The notes under the pieces are model-generated. The model saw nothing but the letters and a program-made list of their open reading frames with translations. It made no database searches and was not told the origin of the DNA. A DNA stretch of 8,505 nt, from contig PMIW01000230.1 of assembly GCA_003158365.1 (NCBI GenBank), positions 2,256 to 10,760 of the forward strand, read 5' to 3'. Every line of letters begins with the position of its first letter. Position 1 is the stretch's first letter. Source of the DNA: Ignavibacteriota bacterium. GTDB lineage: Bacteria > Bacteroidota > Ignavibacteria > Tepidaquicellales > Tepidaquicellaceae. This document shows positions 1-6,697 of this stretch, piece after piece. The translations under genes were made by a program, and so were the position numbers.

Positions 1-35
1 AAAAAAATAAATAATATTTACCTGAATTAATTAAT

Positions 36-1868
36 ATGTGCGGAATTTGCGGAATAGTTAATTTTAATAAAAAGCCTGTGGAAGAAATCTCCATCAGGAA
101 AATGATGCTTGAAATAAAACATCGGGGTCCTGATGATGACGGGGTGTATATTAAAGATAACATTGGTCTTGGATTCAATAGGTTAAGCATAATTGATTTG
201 ACTAAATCGGGGCATCAGCCTATGTTCGATGAATCGGGGAGGTATGTTATAATTTTCAACGGTGAGATTTATAATTATATAGAAATAAGGGATGAATTAA
301 AGTCAAAAGGATACAGGTTCAAGTCAAGCGGGGATTCAGAGGTCTTATTATACTCCTACATTGAATGGGGGAAAGACTGCCTGAACCGTTTCAACGGCAT
401 GTTTGCGTTTGCGATATGGGATTTGACGGAGAAAAAAATGTTTATTGTCAGGGACAGGTTTGGAGTCAAGCCTTTTTATTATTATCTGGATAACGATACT
501 TTTATTTTCGGCTCGGAAATCTGTGCAATATTAAGTGTTATGGATAAAAAAATAAAGCAAAATGATGATACGATATTTGACTACATAGTATTCAACAGGA
601 CAGACCAGACAGAATCTACTTTTTTCGAAAATATTTTAAAACTTCAGCACGGCAGTTTTATAGAAATCGAAAATAATAAATTTACCAAGGGAAAATGGTA
701 CAATCTCACTGAAAATCTGGGAAAACCGTTTGAGAGTCCCGATGAATTTGCTGAATTACTAAGCTCTTCGATTGGATTAAGGCTGAGAAGTGACGTGCCT
801 GTAGGTGTTTGTTTAAGCGGAGGTCTTGATTCTTCTGCAATTGTTTCTTTGCTTTTAAAAGACTTCAATCAAAAAGACATTAATACTTTTTCTGCGGTAT
901 TTAATAAAGAAGGGCATAAGTATGATGAATCCGGATATATAAATGAATACAGAAATCTGATTGAAAATATGTTTTTTATTTCCCCGACTTCAGATTCATT
1001 AATGGGGGACATTAATAATTTTGTCAGGGCGCATAATGAACCTGTAACATCCACTTCACACTATGCCCAGTTTAAGGTTATGGAACTCGCGAAAGCCAAT
1101 GTGGTCGTTACTCTCGACGGGCAGGGAGCGGATGAACTCCTGGCAGGATACCATTATTTCTTCGGGATATATTTTAAAGAACTGTTAATGAAAGTAAAGT
1201 TATTAAAACTTTCTTCGGAAATATTTAATTATACAGTTACTCATAGAGATTTGTACGGACTGAAAACATTTTTATATTTTCTTGCCCCTTCGTTTTTAAA
1301 AACAAAAATGAGAGTTATCGAAAAAGGCTATCTTGAAAAAGAATTTTATAAAAATCATTCGGGTGATAATGTGGTTGTCGATAATATTTACGGTTCAAAC
1401 AGCATATATGAAGCTCTTATAAATCATTTTGAATACAAACTCGAGCATTTACTAAAGTGGGAAGACAGAAATTCAATGTGGTATTCCCTCGAAGCAAGAG
1501 TTCCGTTTCTTGATTACAGGCTTGTAGAAAGAACACTTTCGATGGATTCTTCTTTTAAAATTAGAAAAGGAATGACTAAGTTTCTATTAAGAGATTCGAT
1601 GAAAAATATATTGCCCGAAAAAATTAGGATGAGAAAAGATAAAATCGGTTTTAATACACCCGAAGATGAATGGTTCAGGACACCGGTATTCCGGAAAATG
1701 ATATACGATATACTTGATTCAAAATCATTTGCAAGCAGGGGATATGTCGAAGTAAAAAAAGCAAAAGAGCTGTATTCAAAGCACCTAAATAATAAAGTAA
1801 ATATTTCAAGAGATATATGGAAGTGGATTAATATTGAATTGTGGTTCAAAGAATTCATAGACAAATGA
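36..1868 (+). CDS. asnB: Glutamine-hydrolysing asparagine synthase (AsnB-type amidotransferase)
   Basis: This 610-residue cytosolic enzyme belongs to the class II glutamine amidotransferase/asparagine synthase family. It takes ammonia from glutamine and transfers it to an ATP-activated carboxylate, classically aspartate. The N-terminal glutaminase half shows the nucleophile Cys2 (MCGICGI), HRGPD (29-33), RLSIID (49-54), FNGEIYN (74-80) and SGDSEVLL (98-105). The synthase half shows the ATP-pyrophosphatase loop SGGLDSS (261-267), DGQGADELLAGY (361-372) and EARVPFLD (486-493). Length is within or slightly below the usual range for AsnB paralogues. The start is firm: Cys2 must follow the initiator Met, and an in-frame stop lies at 12-14. 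No Shine-Dalgarno is visible. Its stop overlaps the start of the deacetylase gene. Paralogues in polysaccharide loci are thought to amidate sugar acids (uronamides) instead of making free asparagine, and the context makes that plausible here. The family call is secure; the substrate is not. Confidence 0.93.
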   Translation: MCGICGIVNFNKKPVEEISIRKMMLEIKHRGPDDDGVYIKDNIGLGFNRLSIIDLTKSGHQPMFDESGRYVIIFNGEIYNYIEIRDELKSKGYRFKSSGDSEVLLYSYIEWGKDCLNRFNGMFAFAIWDLTEKKMFIVRDRFGVKPFYYYLDNDTFIFGSEICAILSVMDKKIKQNDDTIFDYIVFNRTDQTESTFFENILKLQHGSFIEIENNKFTKGKWYNLTENLGKPFESPDEFAELLSSSIGLRLRSDVPVGVCLSGGLDSSAIVSLLLKDFNQKDINTFSAVFNKEGHKYDESGYINEYRNLIENMFFISPTSDSLMGDINNFVRAHNEPVTSTSHYAQFKVMELAKANVVVTLDGQGADELLAGYHYFFGIYFKELLMKVKLLKLSSEIFNYTVTHRDLYGLKTFLYFLAPSFLKTKMRVIEKGYLEKEFYKNHSGDNVVVDNIYGSNSIYEALINHFEYKLEHLLKWEDRNSMWYSLEARVPFLDYRLVERTLSMDSSFKIRKGMTKFLLRDSMKNILPEKIRMRKDKIGFNTPEDEWFRTPVFRKMIYDILDSKSFASRGYVEVKKAKELYSKHLNNKVNISRDIWKWINIELWFKEFIDK

Positions 1869-2632
1869 TGAGCAGGGATTTTACACTGGAAATATTGAAA
1901 GAATTATTGCACGAGTTGAAGAGAAAAGAGTATAAAATCATTCCTTTTAAAGATTATTTGAATAACAAAAATGAAAAAATAATAATTCTGAGGCATGATG
2001 TTGATAAGCTGCCACTAAGGTCATTAATGTTCGCCGAAATTGAAAAAACACTGGATATAATTGGTACTTATTATTTCAGAATTGTCAAAGAGAGTTTTAA
2101 CACCGATATATTAAAGAAGATTGTATCGATGGGGCACGAAATAGGTTACCATTATGAGGACCTTGCACTGGCAAACGGGAATTATGAAAAGGCTTTTGAA
2201 TTATATAAAAAACATCTTACTGAATTTGAAAAAATCAGTAAGGTAAAGACTATTTGCATGCACGGCAGCCCGCTTTCAAAATGGGATAACAGAAAACTAT
2301 GGGAAAAATATTCTTATAAAGACAGCGGCATAGTTGCGGAGCCATATTTTGATTTGGATAAAGAGAAAGTTTTTTATATTACTGATACAGGAAGGCGATG
2401 GGACGGAAGCAAGGTCAGCATAAGAGATAAGGTAAACAGCAGTTTTAGTAATGTGTACAAATCAACCCGTGATATTATAGAATCCATAAAAGAGAATACT
2501 TTCCCTGAACAGGTAATGTTTACATTCCATCCCCAAAGATGGAGCGATGGGATTATTGATTGGTCAAGCGAAATGATTAAACAGAAATCAAAAAATATTA
2601 TAAAAAAAGTTATTGTAAAAAGGATTAAATGA
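1865..2632 (+). CDS. NodB-like polysaccharide deacetylase family protein
   Basis: This 255-residue protein resembles carbohydrate esterase family 4 (NodB fold), which removes N- or O-acetyl groups from sugars using a metal held by Asp and two His. Numbering from the ATG at 1865, visible motifs are RHDVD (43-47, catalytic base and metal-binding Asp), GHEIGYHYE (90-98, the motif 2 histidines), CMHGSP (131-136) and TFHPQRW (220-226, a late histidine). There is no signal peptide, so it probably acts in the cytoplasm on nucleotide- or lipid-linked sugars. Two adjacent ATGs (1865, 1868) overlap the TGA of the asparagine synthase gene, and either could be the start. A GTG at 1841 would add eight residues read through the upstream gene and seems less likely. 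The protein ends in a basic lysine-rich tail. The conserved-looking stretch TDTGRRWDG suggests a distinct subfamily. The fold is likely; the substrate is unknown. Confidence 0.8.
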   Translation: MMSRDFTLEILKELLHELKRKEYKIIPFKDYLNNKNEKIIILRHDVDKLPLRSLMFAEIEKTLDIIGTYYFRIVKESFNTDILKKIVSMGHEIGYHYEDLALANGNYEKAFELYKKHLTEFEKISKVKTICMHGSPLSKWDNRKLWEKYSYKDSGIVAEPYFDLDKEKVFYITDTGRRWDGSKVSIRDKVNSSFSNVYKSTRDIIESIKENTFPEQVMFTFHPQRWSDGIIDWSSEMIKQKSKNIIKKVIVKRIK

Positions 2633-3660
2633 ACTACGAAATACTTACGGATTACAATTCGATAGATATTAATAAATGGGCGGAGTTTGTAAAAAATCAC
2701 CCTGATGGAAATGCTTTTCAGACTCCGGAGATGTTTCGTATTTATAAATCCGCAAAATTTTATGAACCGGTGGTAATTATTTGTGAAGATGAAATTACTG
2801 AAATACAGGGCCTGATTGTTTCGGTAATTCAGCGGGAATTCAGTGGAGTGCTTGGCAAATTATCCTCAAGGTCCATAATATGGGGCGCTCCCTTAATTAA
2901 AGGTAATAATCCCGAAATTCTTAATATATTACTGAAAGGTTATGATAATTATATAAAAAAGAAAGCTGTTTATACTCAAATCAGAAATTTATGGGATACT
3001 GAAGAGCTTAAAAATGATTTTGAGAAATGCGGATATATTTATGAGGACCATCTGAATATTTTGATAGATTTAACAAAAAGTGAAGAAATATTATGGAAGG
3101 AAATATATTCCAGAAGAAGAAGCCAGATCAACAAATCTGAAAGAAAGGGTATATCGGTAAAAATATTTGATGAACCGGTTCTGGTTGAAGAAAGTTATAA
3201 TATACTTCTCGATGTATATGAAAGAGCAAAGCTTCCTCTGCCGGGAAGGGAGTTTTTTAAAGAAGCAAATAAAATTCTCGCTGAAAAAGGTTATTTGAAA
3301 TTTTTTGGTGCATTTTATAATGATAGGATTGTCGGTGTTATGTATCTTTTATGCTACAACGGAAGAACTTATGAATGGTATATCGGCAGCTATCTGGATT
3401 ATATGAGGATGCATCCGAATGATTTAGTTATCTGGGAAATTCTTAAATGGGGAAAAGAAAACGGTTATAGGATTTTTGATTTTGGCGGTGCAGGCAGACC
3501 GGACAGGGAATACGGGGTGAGAGAGTACAAGAAGAAATTCGGAGGCGCCACATTGAATTTAGGAAGATATCAAAAAGTACACAACAGATTCCTCATGAAT
3601 ATATCGGTTGTCGGCTTTAAAATCTGGCAGTTCTTTAAATTCGGATTCAGAACAAGTTGA
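2629..3660 (+). CDS. FemAB-like GNAT-fold acyl/aminoacyltransferase
   Basis: This 343-residue protein resembles the FemAB/GNAT superfamily: proteins with two GNAT folds that transfer acyl groups, or amino acids from aminoacyl-tRNA, to amino groups on sugars or peptides. The N-terminus carries the typical W..F...HP.GN.FQTPEM pattern (17-35). A basic RRRSQINK stretch (162-169) precedes the second fold. The C-terminal part holds YEWYIGSY (248-255), HPND (262-265) and FDFGGAGRP (283-291), followed by a YGVREYKKKFGG segment, which is a strong family signature. No signal peptide or membrane segment is seen. The ATG overlaps the deacetylase stop as ATGA, and AAAAGGA at 2618-2624 (4 bases upstream) is the best Shine-Dalgarno-like sequence in the window. 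Placed just after a deacetylase, it could re-acylate or aminoacylate a freed sugar amine. That is an inference; acetyl, other acyl and aminoacyl donors are all possible. Confidence 0.78.
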   Translation: MNYEILTDYNSIDINKWAEFVKNHPDGNAFQTPEMFRIYKSAKFYEPVVIICEDEITEIQGLIVSVIQREFSGVLGKLSSRSIIWGAPLIKGNNPEILNILLKGYDNYIKKKAVYTQIRNLWDTEELKNDFEKCGYIYEDHLNILIDLTKSEEILWKEIYSRRRSQINKSERKGISVKIFDEPVLVEESYNILLDVYERAKLPLPGREFFKEANKILAEKGYLKFFGAFYNDRIVGVMYLLCYNGRTYEWYIGSYLDYMRMHPNDLVIWEILKWGKENGYRIFDFGGAGRPDREYGVREYKKKFGGATLNLGRYQKVHNRFLMNISVVGFKIWQFFKFGFRTS

Positions 3661-4676
3661 AAATACTAATTGCAATTAGCCATCCTTCGCATGCGAATTT
3701 TTTTAAAGAAGCGGCAAGGATACTTAAAAATGACGGTTATGAAATAATTATTTCCACTCTGAACAGGGGAAGACTCGTTCAGATAGTGGATAAAGAATAT
3801 ATCGGATTCGAAAGGTATATTGCCGGAGAACACAGAGGCAACAGATTTTCCATTATATTAAATGTAAATATATTAAGATTCTTCAAGCTTCTGAAAATTT
3901 CCTTTTCAAAGGATATTGATTTTGGTCTGAGTGTAGGAAGCTTCACTTTGGGTGCAGCACTTAAATTATTACTAAAGCCAAATATCCAGTTCGATGATGA
4001 CCCGGAAAGAAAGATGAATATTTTTCTGGAAAATATTACAGCTACTAAAGTATTTTTTCCTCCTGTCATTTATCCGGGTAAAAAAGTTTTTATTTTTAAT
4101 GCCTTAAAAGAATGGTCACATCTCTCGCCAAAATATTTCTCCCCGAATGCAGATTTTCTCAGGGAGTTCGGGCTGAAACCTAAGGAATATTTTCTTGTAA
4201 GAGACATAAGCACAGGTTCGCTTAACTATATGAAACAGGACCCGGAAATAATTCTGAAAATTGCAAAAGAATTGCCTGAAAATTATAAAGTAATATTATC
4301 ACTCGAAAATAAAAGTAATTTTTCTAAATATCCGGAAAACTGGATTATATTAAACGAGCCTGTTCAGGATTTCTACAGCCTTTTATATTACAGTAAACTT
4401 GTAATATCCACGGGGGACAGCATTGCAAGGGAAAGCGCAATGCTTGGAGTGCCCGGTATTTATTGCGGGTTCAGGGAAATGAAAGCCAATGATATTTTAA
4501 TTAATAAAGGTATGTTCTTCCACTCTAAACCCGGTGATATCGCGGGTTTAGCAAAAAAAATTCTGAACAATGAATTAAATTTTAAAAGACAGGAAGATTT
4601 CAGAAATGAATTAATGACTGAATGGGAAGATGTAACAGAACTTATAGTAAAAACAGTAAAACATTATGATAATTAG
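3657..4676 (+). CDS. DUF354 family protein, copy 1 (GT-B/epimerase-like)
   Basis: This 339-residue protein matches the DUF354 pattern, a family of unproven function thought to share the two-domain Rossmann (GT-B) fold of UDP-GlcNAc 2-epimerases and some glycosyltransferases. Visible marks are a first strand ending in HPSH (9-12), FDDDPE (112-117) closing the N-terminal domain, and TGDSIARESAMLGVP (252-266), which resembles the nucleotide-sugar-binding loop of epimerases. No membrane segment is seen. The start is a TTG overlapping the upstream TGA as TTGA. It places the first beta strand (MKILIAI) exactly at the N-terminus, as in the second copy, and no nearby in-frame ATG would keep the HPSH motif. 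Its stop lies two bases before the FkbM gene. A second, clearly divergent family member sits at 5526-6587. Likely role: nucleotide-sugar epimerisation or glycosyl transfer in polysaccharide synthesis (inferred). Confidence 0.75.
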   Translation: MKILIAISHPSHANFFKEAARILKNDGYEIIISTLNRGRLVQIVDKEYIGFERYIAGEHRGNRFSIILNVNILRFFKLLKISFSKDIDFGLSVGSFTLGAALKLLLKPNIQFDDDPERKMNIFLENITATKVFFPPVIYPGKKVFIFNALKEWSHLSPKYFSPNADFLREFGLKPKEYFLVRDISTGSLNYMKQDPEIILKIAKELPENYKVILSLENKSNFSKYPENWIILNEPVQDFYSLLYYSKLVISTGDSIARESAMLGVPGIYCGFREMKANDILINKGMFFHSKPGDIAGLAKKILNNELNFKRQEDFRNELMTEWEDVTELIVKTVKHYDN

Positions 4677-4678
4677 AA

Positions 4679-5515
4679 ATGAGAAAGTCTAATGTAAATT
4701 CTACCGGCAGGCTTTATCCAAGAACGAAAAACTATTTTCAAAAAGTGTTTTTCAGGAAGTTATTCGGAAAAAAAGCATACAGGTTTTTCAAGGTATTTAA
4801 AATAATATTACTTAATAAACTTGGAATAAGTTTTGAAATCAGTGAATTTCTGAAACAAATAATAAAAAAGGACTATGTGATTTTCGATGTAGGAGCAAAC
4901 CTGGGACAATATGCCGTTCGCATAAGCCCATTACTAAATAATAAGGGAAAATTAATTTGCATTGAACCTGTCAGGGGTGATTATGAGTATCTGCAAAAAA
5001 TCAAAAGTAGGTATAAATTCAATAATCTCGAATGCTTTAATTATGCGGTCAGTGATTACGTTGGTGAAAGCACATTATACATACCAGTAATAGAAAATGA
5101 TATTGAACTTGATACGCGCGCGACTATTGATTTGGAAAATTACTATTTTAATTATGAAAAATATAATACGCAAAAAGTTGAAGTTACTACATTAAGTGCT
5201 TTATTCGGAAAATTGAATTTATCCGGAATTGACATTATCAAATCCGATACGGAAGGCAACGATAAAAAAGTTTTAACCGGTTCAATCGATTTAATAAAAA
5301 AATATTATCCTTTGATGTTAGTGGAAGATTCGCACAAAGAAGATTGGCTGAAAAATATATATGAAACCGGTTATTTACCATTTTATGTTATAAATAATTT
5401 ATTTTTAATCAATGCCGATAACACATCCGGCGATGAAGAAAATATTAAATTTGATTTGCTCGTATTAATTCCGTCTTCCAGATTGCAGGATTATGATAAA
5501 TATATAATTAAATAA
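4679..5515 (+). CDS. FkbM family SAM-dependent methyltransferase
   Basis: This 278-residue class I methyltransferase resembles the FkbM family, which usually O-methylates sugars or polyketides using S-adenosylmethionine. Motif I is DVGANLGQ (70-77), the ribose-binding acidic residue is E96 in CIEP, and the family-typical segment is SDTEGNDKKVLTG from residue 189, where most members have D-V/T-E-G. The first 60 or so residues are unusually basic, rich in Lys, Arg and aromatic residues, with no signal peptide; this could favour contact with the inner membrane or a lipid-linked substrate. The ATG lies two bases after the upstream TAG, so translation is probably coupled, and no Shine-Dalgarno is present. 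It is flanked on both sides by DUF354 genes. The likely job is O-methylation of a sugar in the glycan. The family is confident; the substrate is inferred. Confidence 0.85.
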   Translation: MRKSNVNSTGRLYPRTKNYFQKVFFRKLFGKKAYRFFKVFKIILLNKLGISFEISEFLKQIIKKDYVIFDVGANLGQYAVRISPLLNNKGKLICIEPVRGDYEYLQKIKSRYKFNNLECFNYAVSDYVGESTLYIPVIENDIELDTRATIDLENYYFNYEKYNTQKVEVTTLSALFGKLNLSGIDIIKSDTEGNDKKVLTGSIDLIKKYYPLMLVEDSHKEDWLKNIYETGYLPFYVINNLFLINADNTSGDEENIKFDLLVLIPSSRLQDYDKYIIK

Positions 5516-5525
5516 TGATTTATAA

Positions 5526-6587
5526 GTGAATATATTAGTTGATATAGGACACCCCGCTCATGTACATCTGTTAAAGAATTTTATTAGGATAATGAAGGAG
5601 AAAGGGAATAAGGTAATTGTAACTGTCAGGGATATTCCTTCGGCAAAAAGATTACTTGAGATATATAATATCGATTATATAGAATTTGGAAGTAAATCTT
5701 TTTCTTTGATCGGGAAAGTTTTTAAGCAGCTTAAATATGATAAAATAATGCTGGATTTGGTAAAAAAGCATGATATAGAAATTGGTATCGGAACATCTTT
5801 AACGGTTGCACAGGTTTCCAGGATTTCGAAAATGAAATCTTTTATTCTCGATGATGATGATTCTGCGGTTCAACCACTTTTTACAAAATTTGTTCACCCG
5901 TTTTCCGATTATCTCTTATCCCCGGATGTATTGAATTTTGAGAGGAAGAAAAAAAATCATATTACATATCCGGGTTACCACGAACTTGCCTATTTGCACC
6001 CGGATAGATTTACTCCTGATAAAAAAGTGCTTGAGGAATCAGGTATAAAGGACGGTGAAGATTATTTCGTATTGAGATTTAATGCATTCAAAGCACATCA
6101 TGATTACGGCATTAAAGGCATTTCCAATGAAAATAAAAGAAAACTTATAAATATGTTAAAAGACAAAGGTAAAGTTTATATAACGACGGAAAAAGATATA
6201 GAACCTGAATTTAAAGAATACCAGTTAAAAATAACCCCGGAAAAAATACACTCACTGCTTTATTATGCTAAAATGTTTATAGGAGACAGCCAGACAATGA
6301 CATCGGAAGCCGCCGTGCTGGGAACTCCCGCATTCAGGTGTAACTCATTTGCAGGCAGGATTTCCTATCTTAACGAAGAGGAATACAAATACGGGTTGAC
6401 GTTCGGATTTAAACCTGCTGAATTTGAATTTATGATAAGAGTTATCAGGCAATATCTGAATGTAGCAAATCTTAAGGAAATCTGGGCATTGAAACGGGAA
6501 AAGTTACTTTCTGATAAAATAGATGTTACTTCGTTTTTAGTGGATATAATCAGTAATTATCCTGAAAGTGTAAAGAAATGTAAATAA
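5526..6587 (+). CDS. DUF354 family protein, copy 2 (GT-B/epimerase-like)
   Basis: This 353-residue protein is the second DUF354 member. It shows HPAH (9-12) after the first strand MNILVDI, an acidic LDDDD run (108-112) at the place of FDDDPE in copy 1, a YPGYHELAYLHPDRF segment matching YPGKK...SHLSPKYF of copy 1, and GDSQTMTSEAAVLGTP (253-268). The Gly-Asp-Ser falls at residues 253-255 in both copies, so their architecture is collinear although overall identity looks low. The GTG start, 10 bases after the FkbM stop, is chosen because it gives the same N-terminus as family members; no Shine-Dalgarno is visible. No membrane segment is seen. It is the last gene before the only sizeable gap in the window. 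Function is unproven; a glycosyltransferase or nucleotide-sugar epimerase role is inferred from the fold and context. Confidence 0.8.
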   Translation: MNILVDIGHPAHVHLLKNFIRIMKEKGNKVIVTVRDIPSAKRLLEIYNIDYIEFGSKSFSLIGKVFKQLKYDKIMLDLVKKHDIEIGIGTSLTVAQVSRISKMKSFILDDDDSAVQPLFTKFVHPFSDYLLSPDVLNFERKKKNHITYPGYHELAYLHPDRFTPDKKVLEESGIKDGEDYFVLRFNAFKAHHDYGIKGISNENKRKLINMLKDKGKVYITTEKDIEPEFKEYQLKITPEKIHSLLYYAKMFIGDSQTMTSEAAVLGTPAFRCNSFAGRISYLNEEEYKYGLTFGFKPAEFEFMIRVIRQYLNVANLKEIWALKREKLLSDKIDVTSFLVDIISNYPESVKKCK

Positions 6588-6644
6588 TTGTAAAAAATCT
6601 TAAACTTTATATCTTTTAATATTTATCTTTATTATTTTTACAAT
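6587..6644. repeat. 10-base inverted repeat in the AT-rich gap
   Basis: ATTGTAAAAA at 6587-6596 is perfectly complementary to TTTTTACAAT at 6635-6644, separated by 38 AT-rich bases. The left arm begins at the last base of the second DUF354 gene's stop codon. It could be a weak hairpin at the end of the upstream transcript or a regulator site, but such AT-rich matches also arise by chance, and the arm lacks the G+C core of a good intrinsic terminator. Confidence 0.3.
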
Positions 6645-6697
6645 AAGGGAAAAAAGAAACGGGATGAGATATCCAAATAAAGGTTAATGAATGATAA
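6588..6697 (+). promoter_or_regulatory. Candidate promoter/leader region for the sugar transferase gene
   Basis: This 110-base gap is the longest non-coding stretch in the window and separates the six-gene run from the sugar transferase. It is almost entirely A and T up to about 6645, with repeated TATCTTTTA/TATCTTTAT/TATTTTTA-like elements, then turns purine-rich (AATAAGGGAAAAAAG). A weak sigma70-like pair can be drawn (TTGTAA near 6588, TATCTT near 6610), but the match is poor and promoters in this bacterial group often follow another consensus. A TAAAGG at about 6678-6683 lies some 14 bases before the ATG, rather far for a ribosome binding site. The claim rests mainly on position and composition. 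Confidence 0.3.

Noticed and set aside
1..35. Intrinsic terminator or promoter in the A/T-rich first bases
   Set aside because: Only 35 bases are visible, with stops in all three forward frames and no hairpin or clear promoter; it may be the end of an upstream gene or a short gap.
1841..1864. GTG at 1841 as an earlier start for the deacetylase-like gene
   Set aside because: It adds only eight residues encoded inside the asparagine synthase gene and would enlarge the overlap; the paired ATGs at 1865/1868 fit the ATGA coupling seen at the next junction.
1514..1864. Minus-strand open frame of 116 codons opposite the end of the asparagine synthase gene
   Set aside because: It is fully antisense to a conserved domain and has no visible motif or ribosome binding site.
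2374..2700. Minus-strand open frame of 108 codons
   Set aside because: It lies opposite two well-supported genes, spans their junction, and its product shows no recognisable domain; AT-rich coding strands readily leave such shadows.
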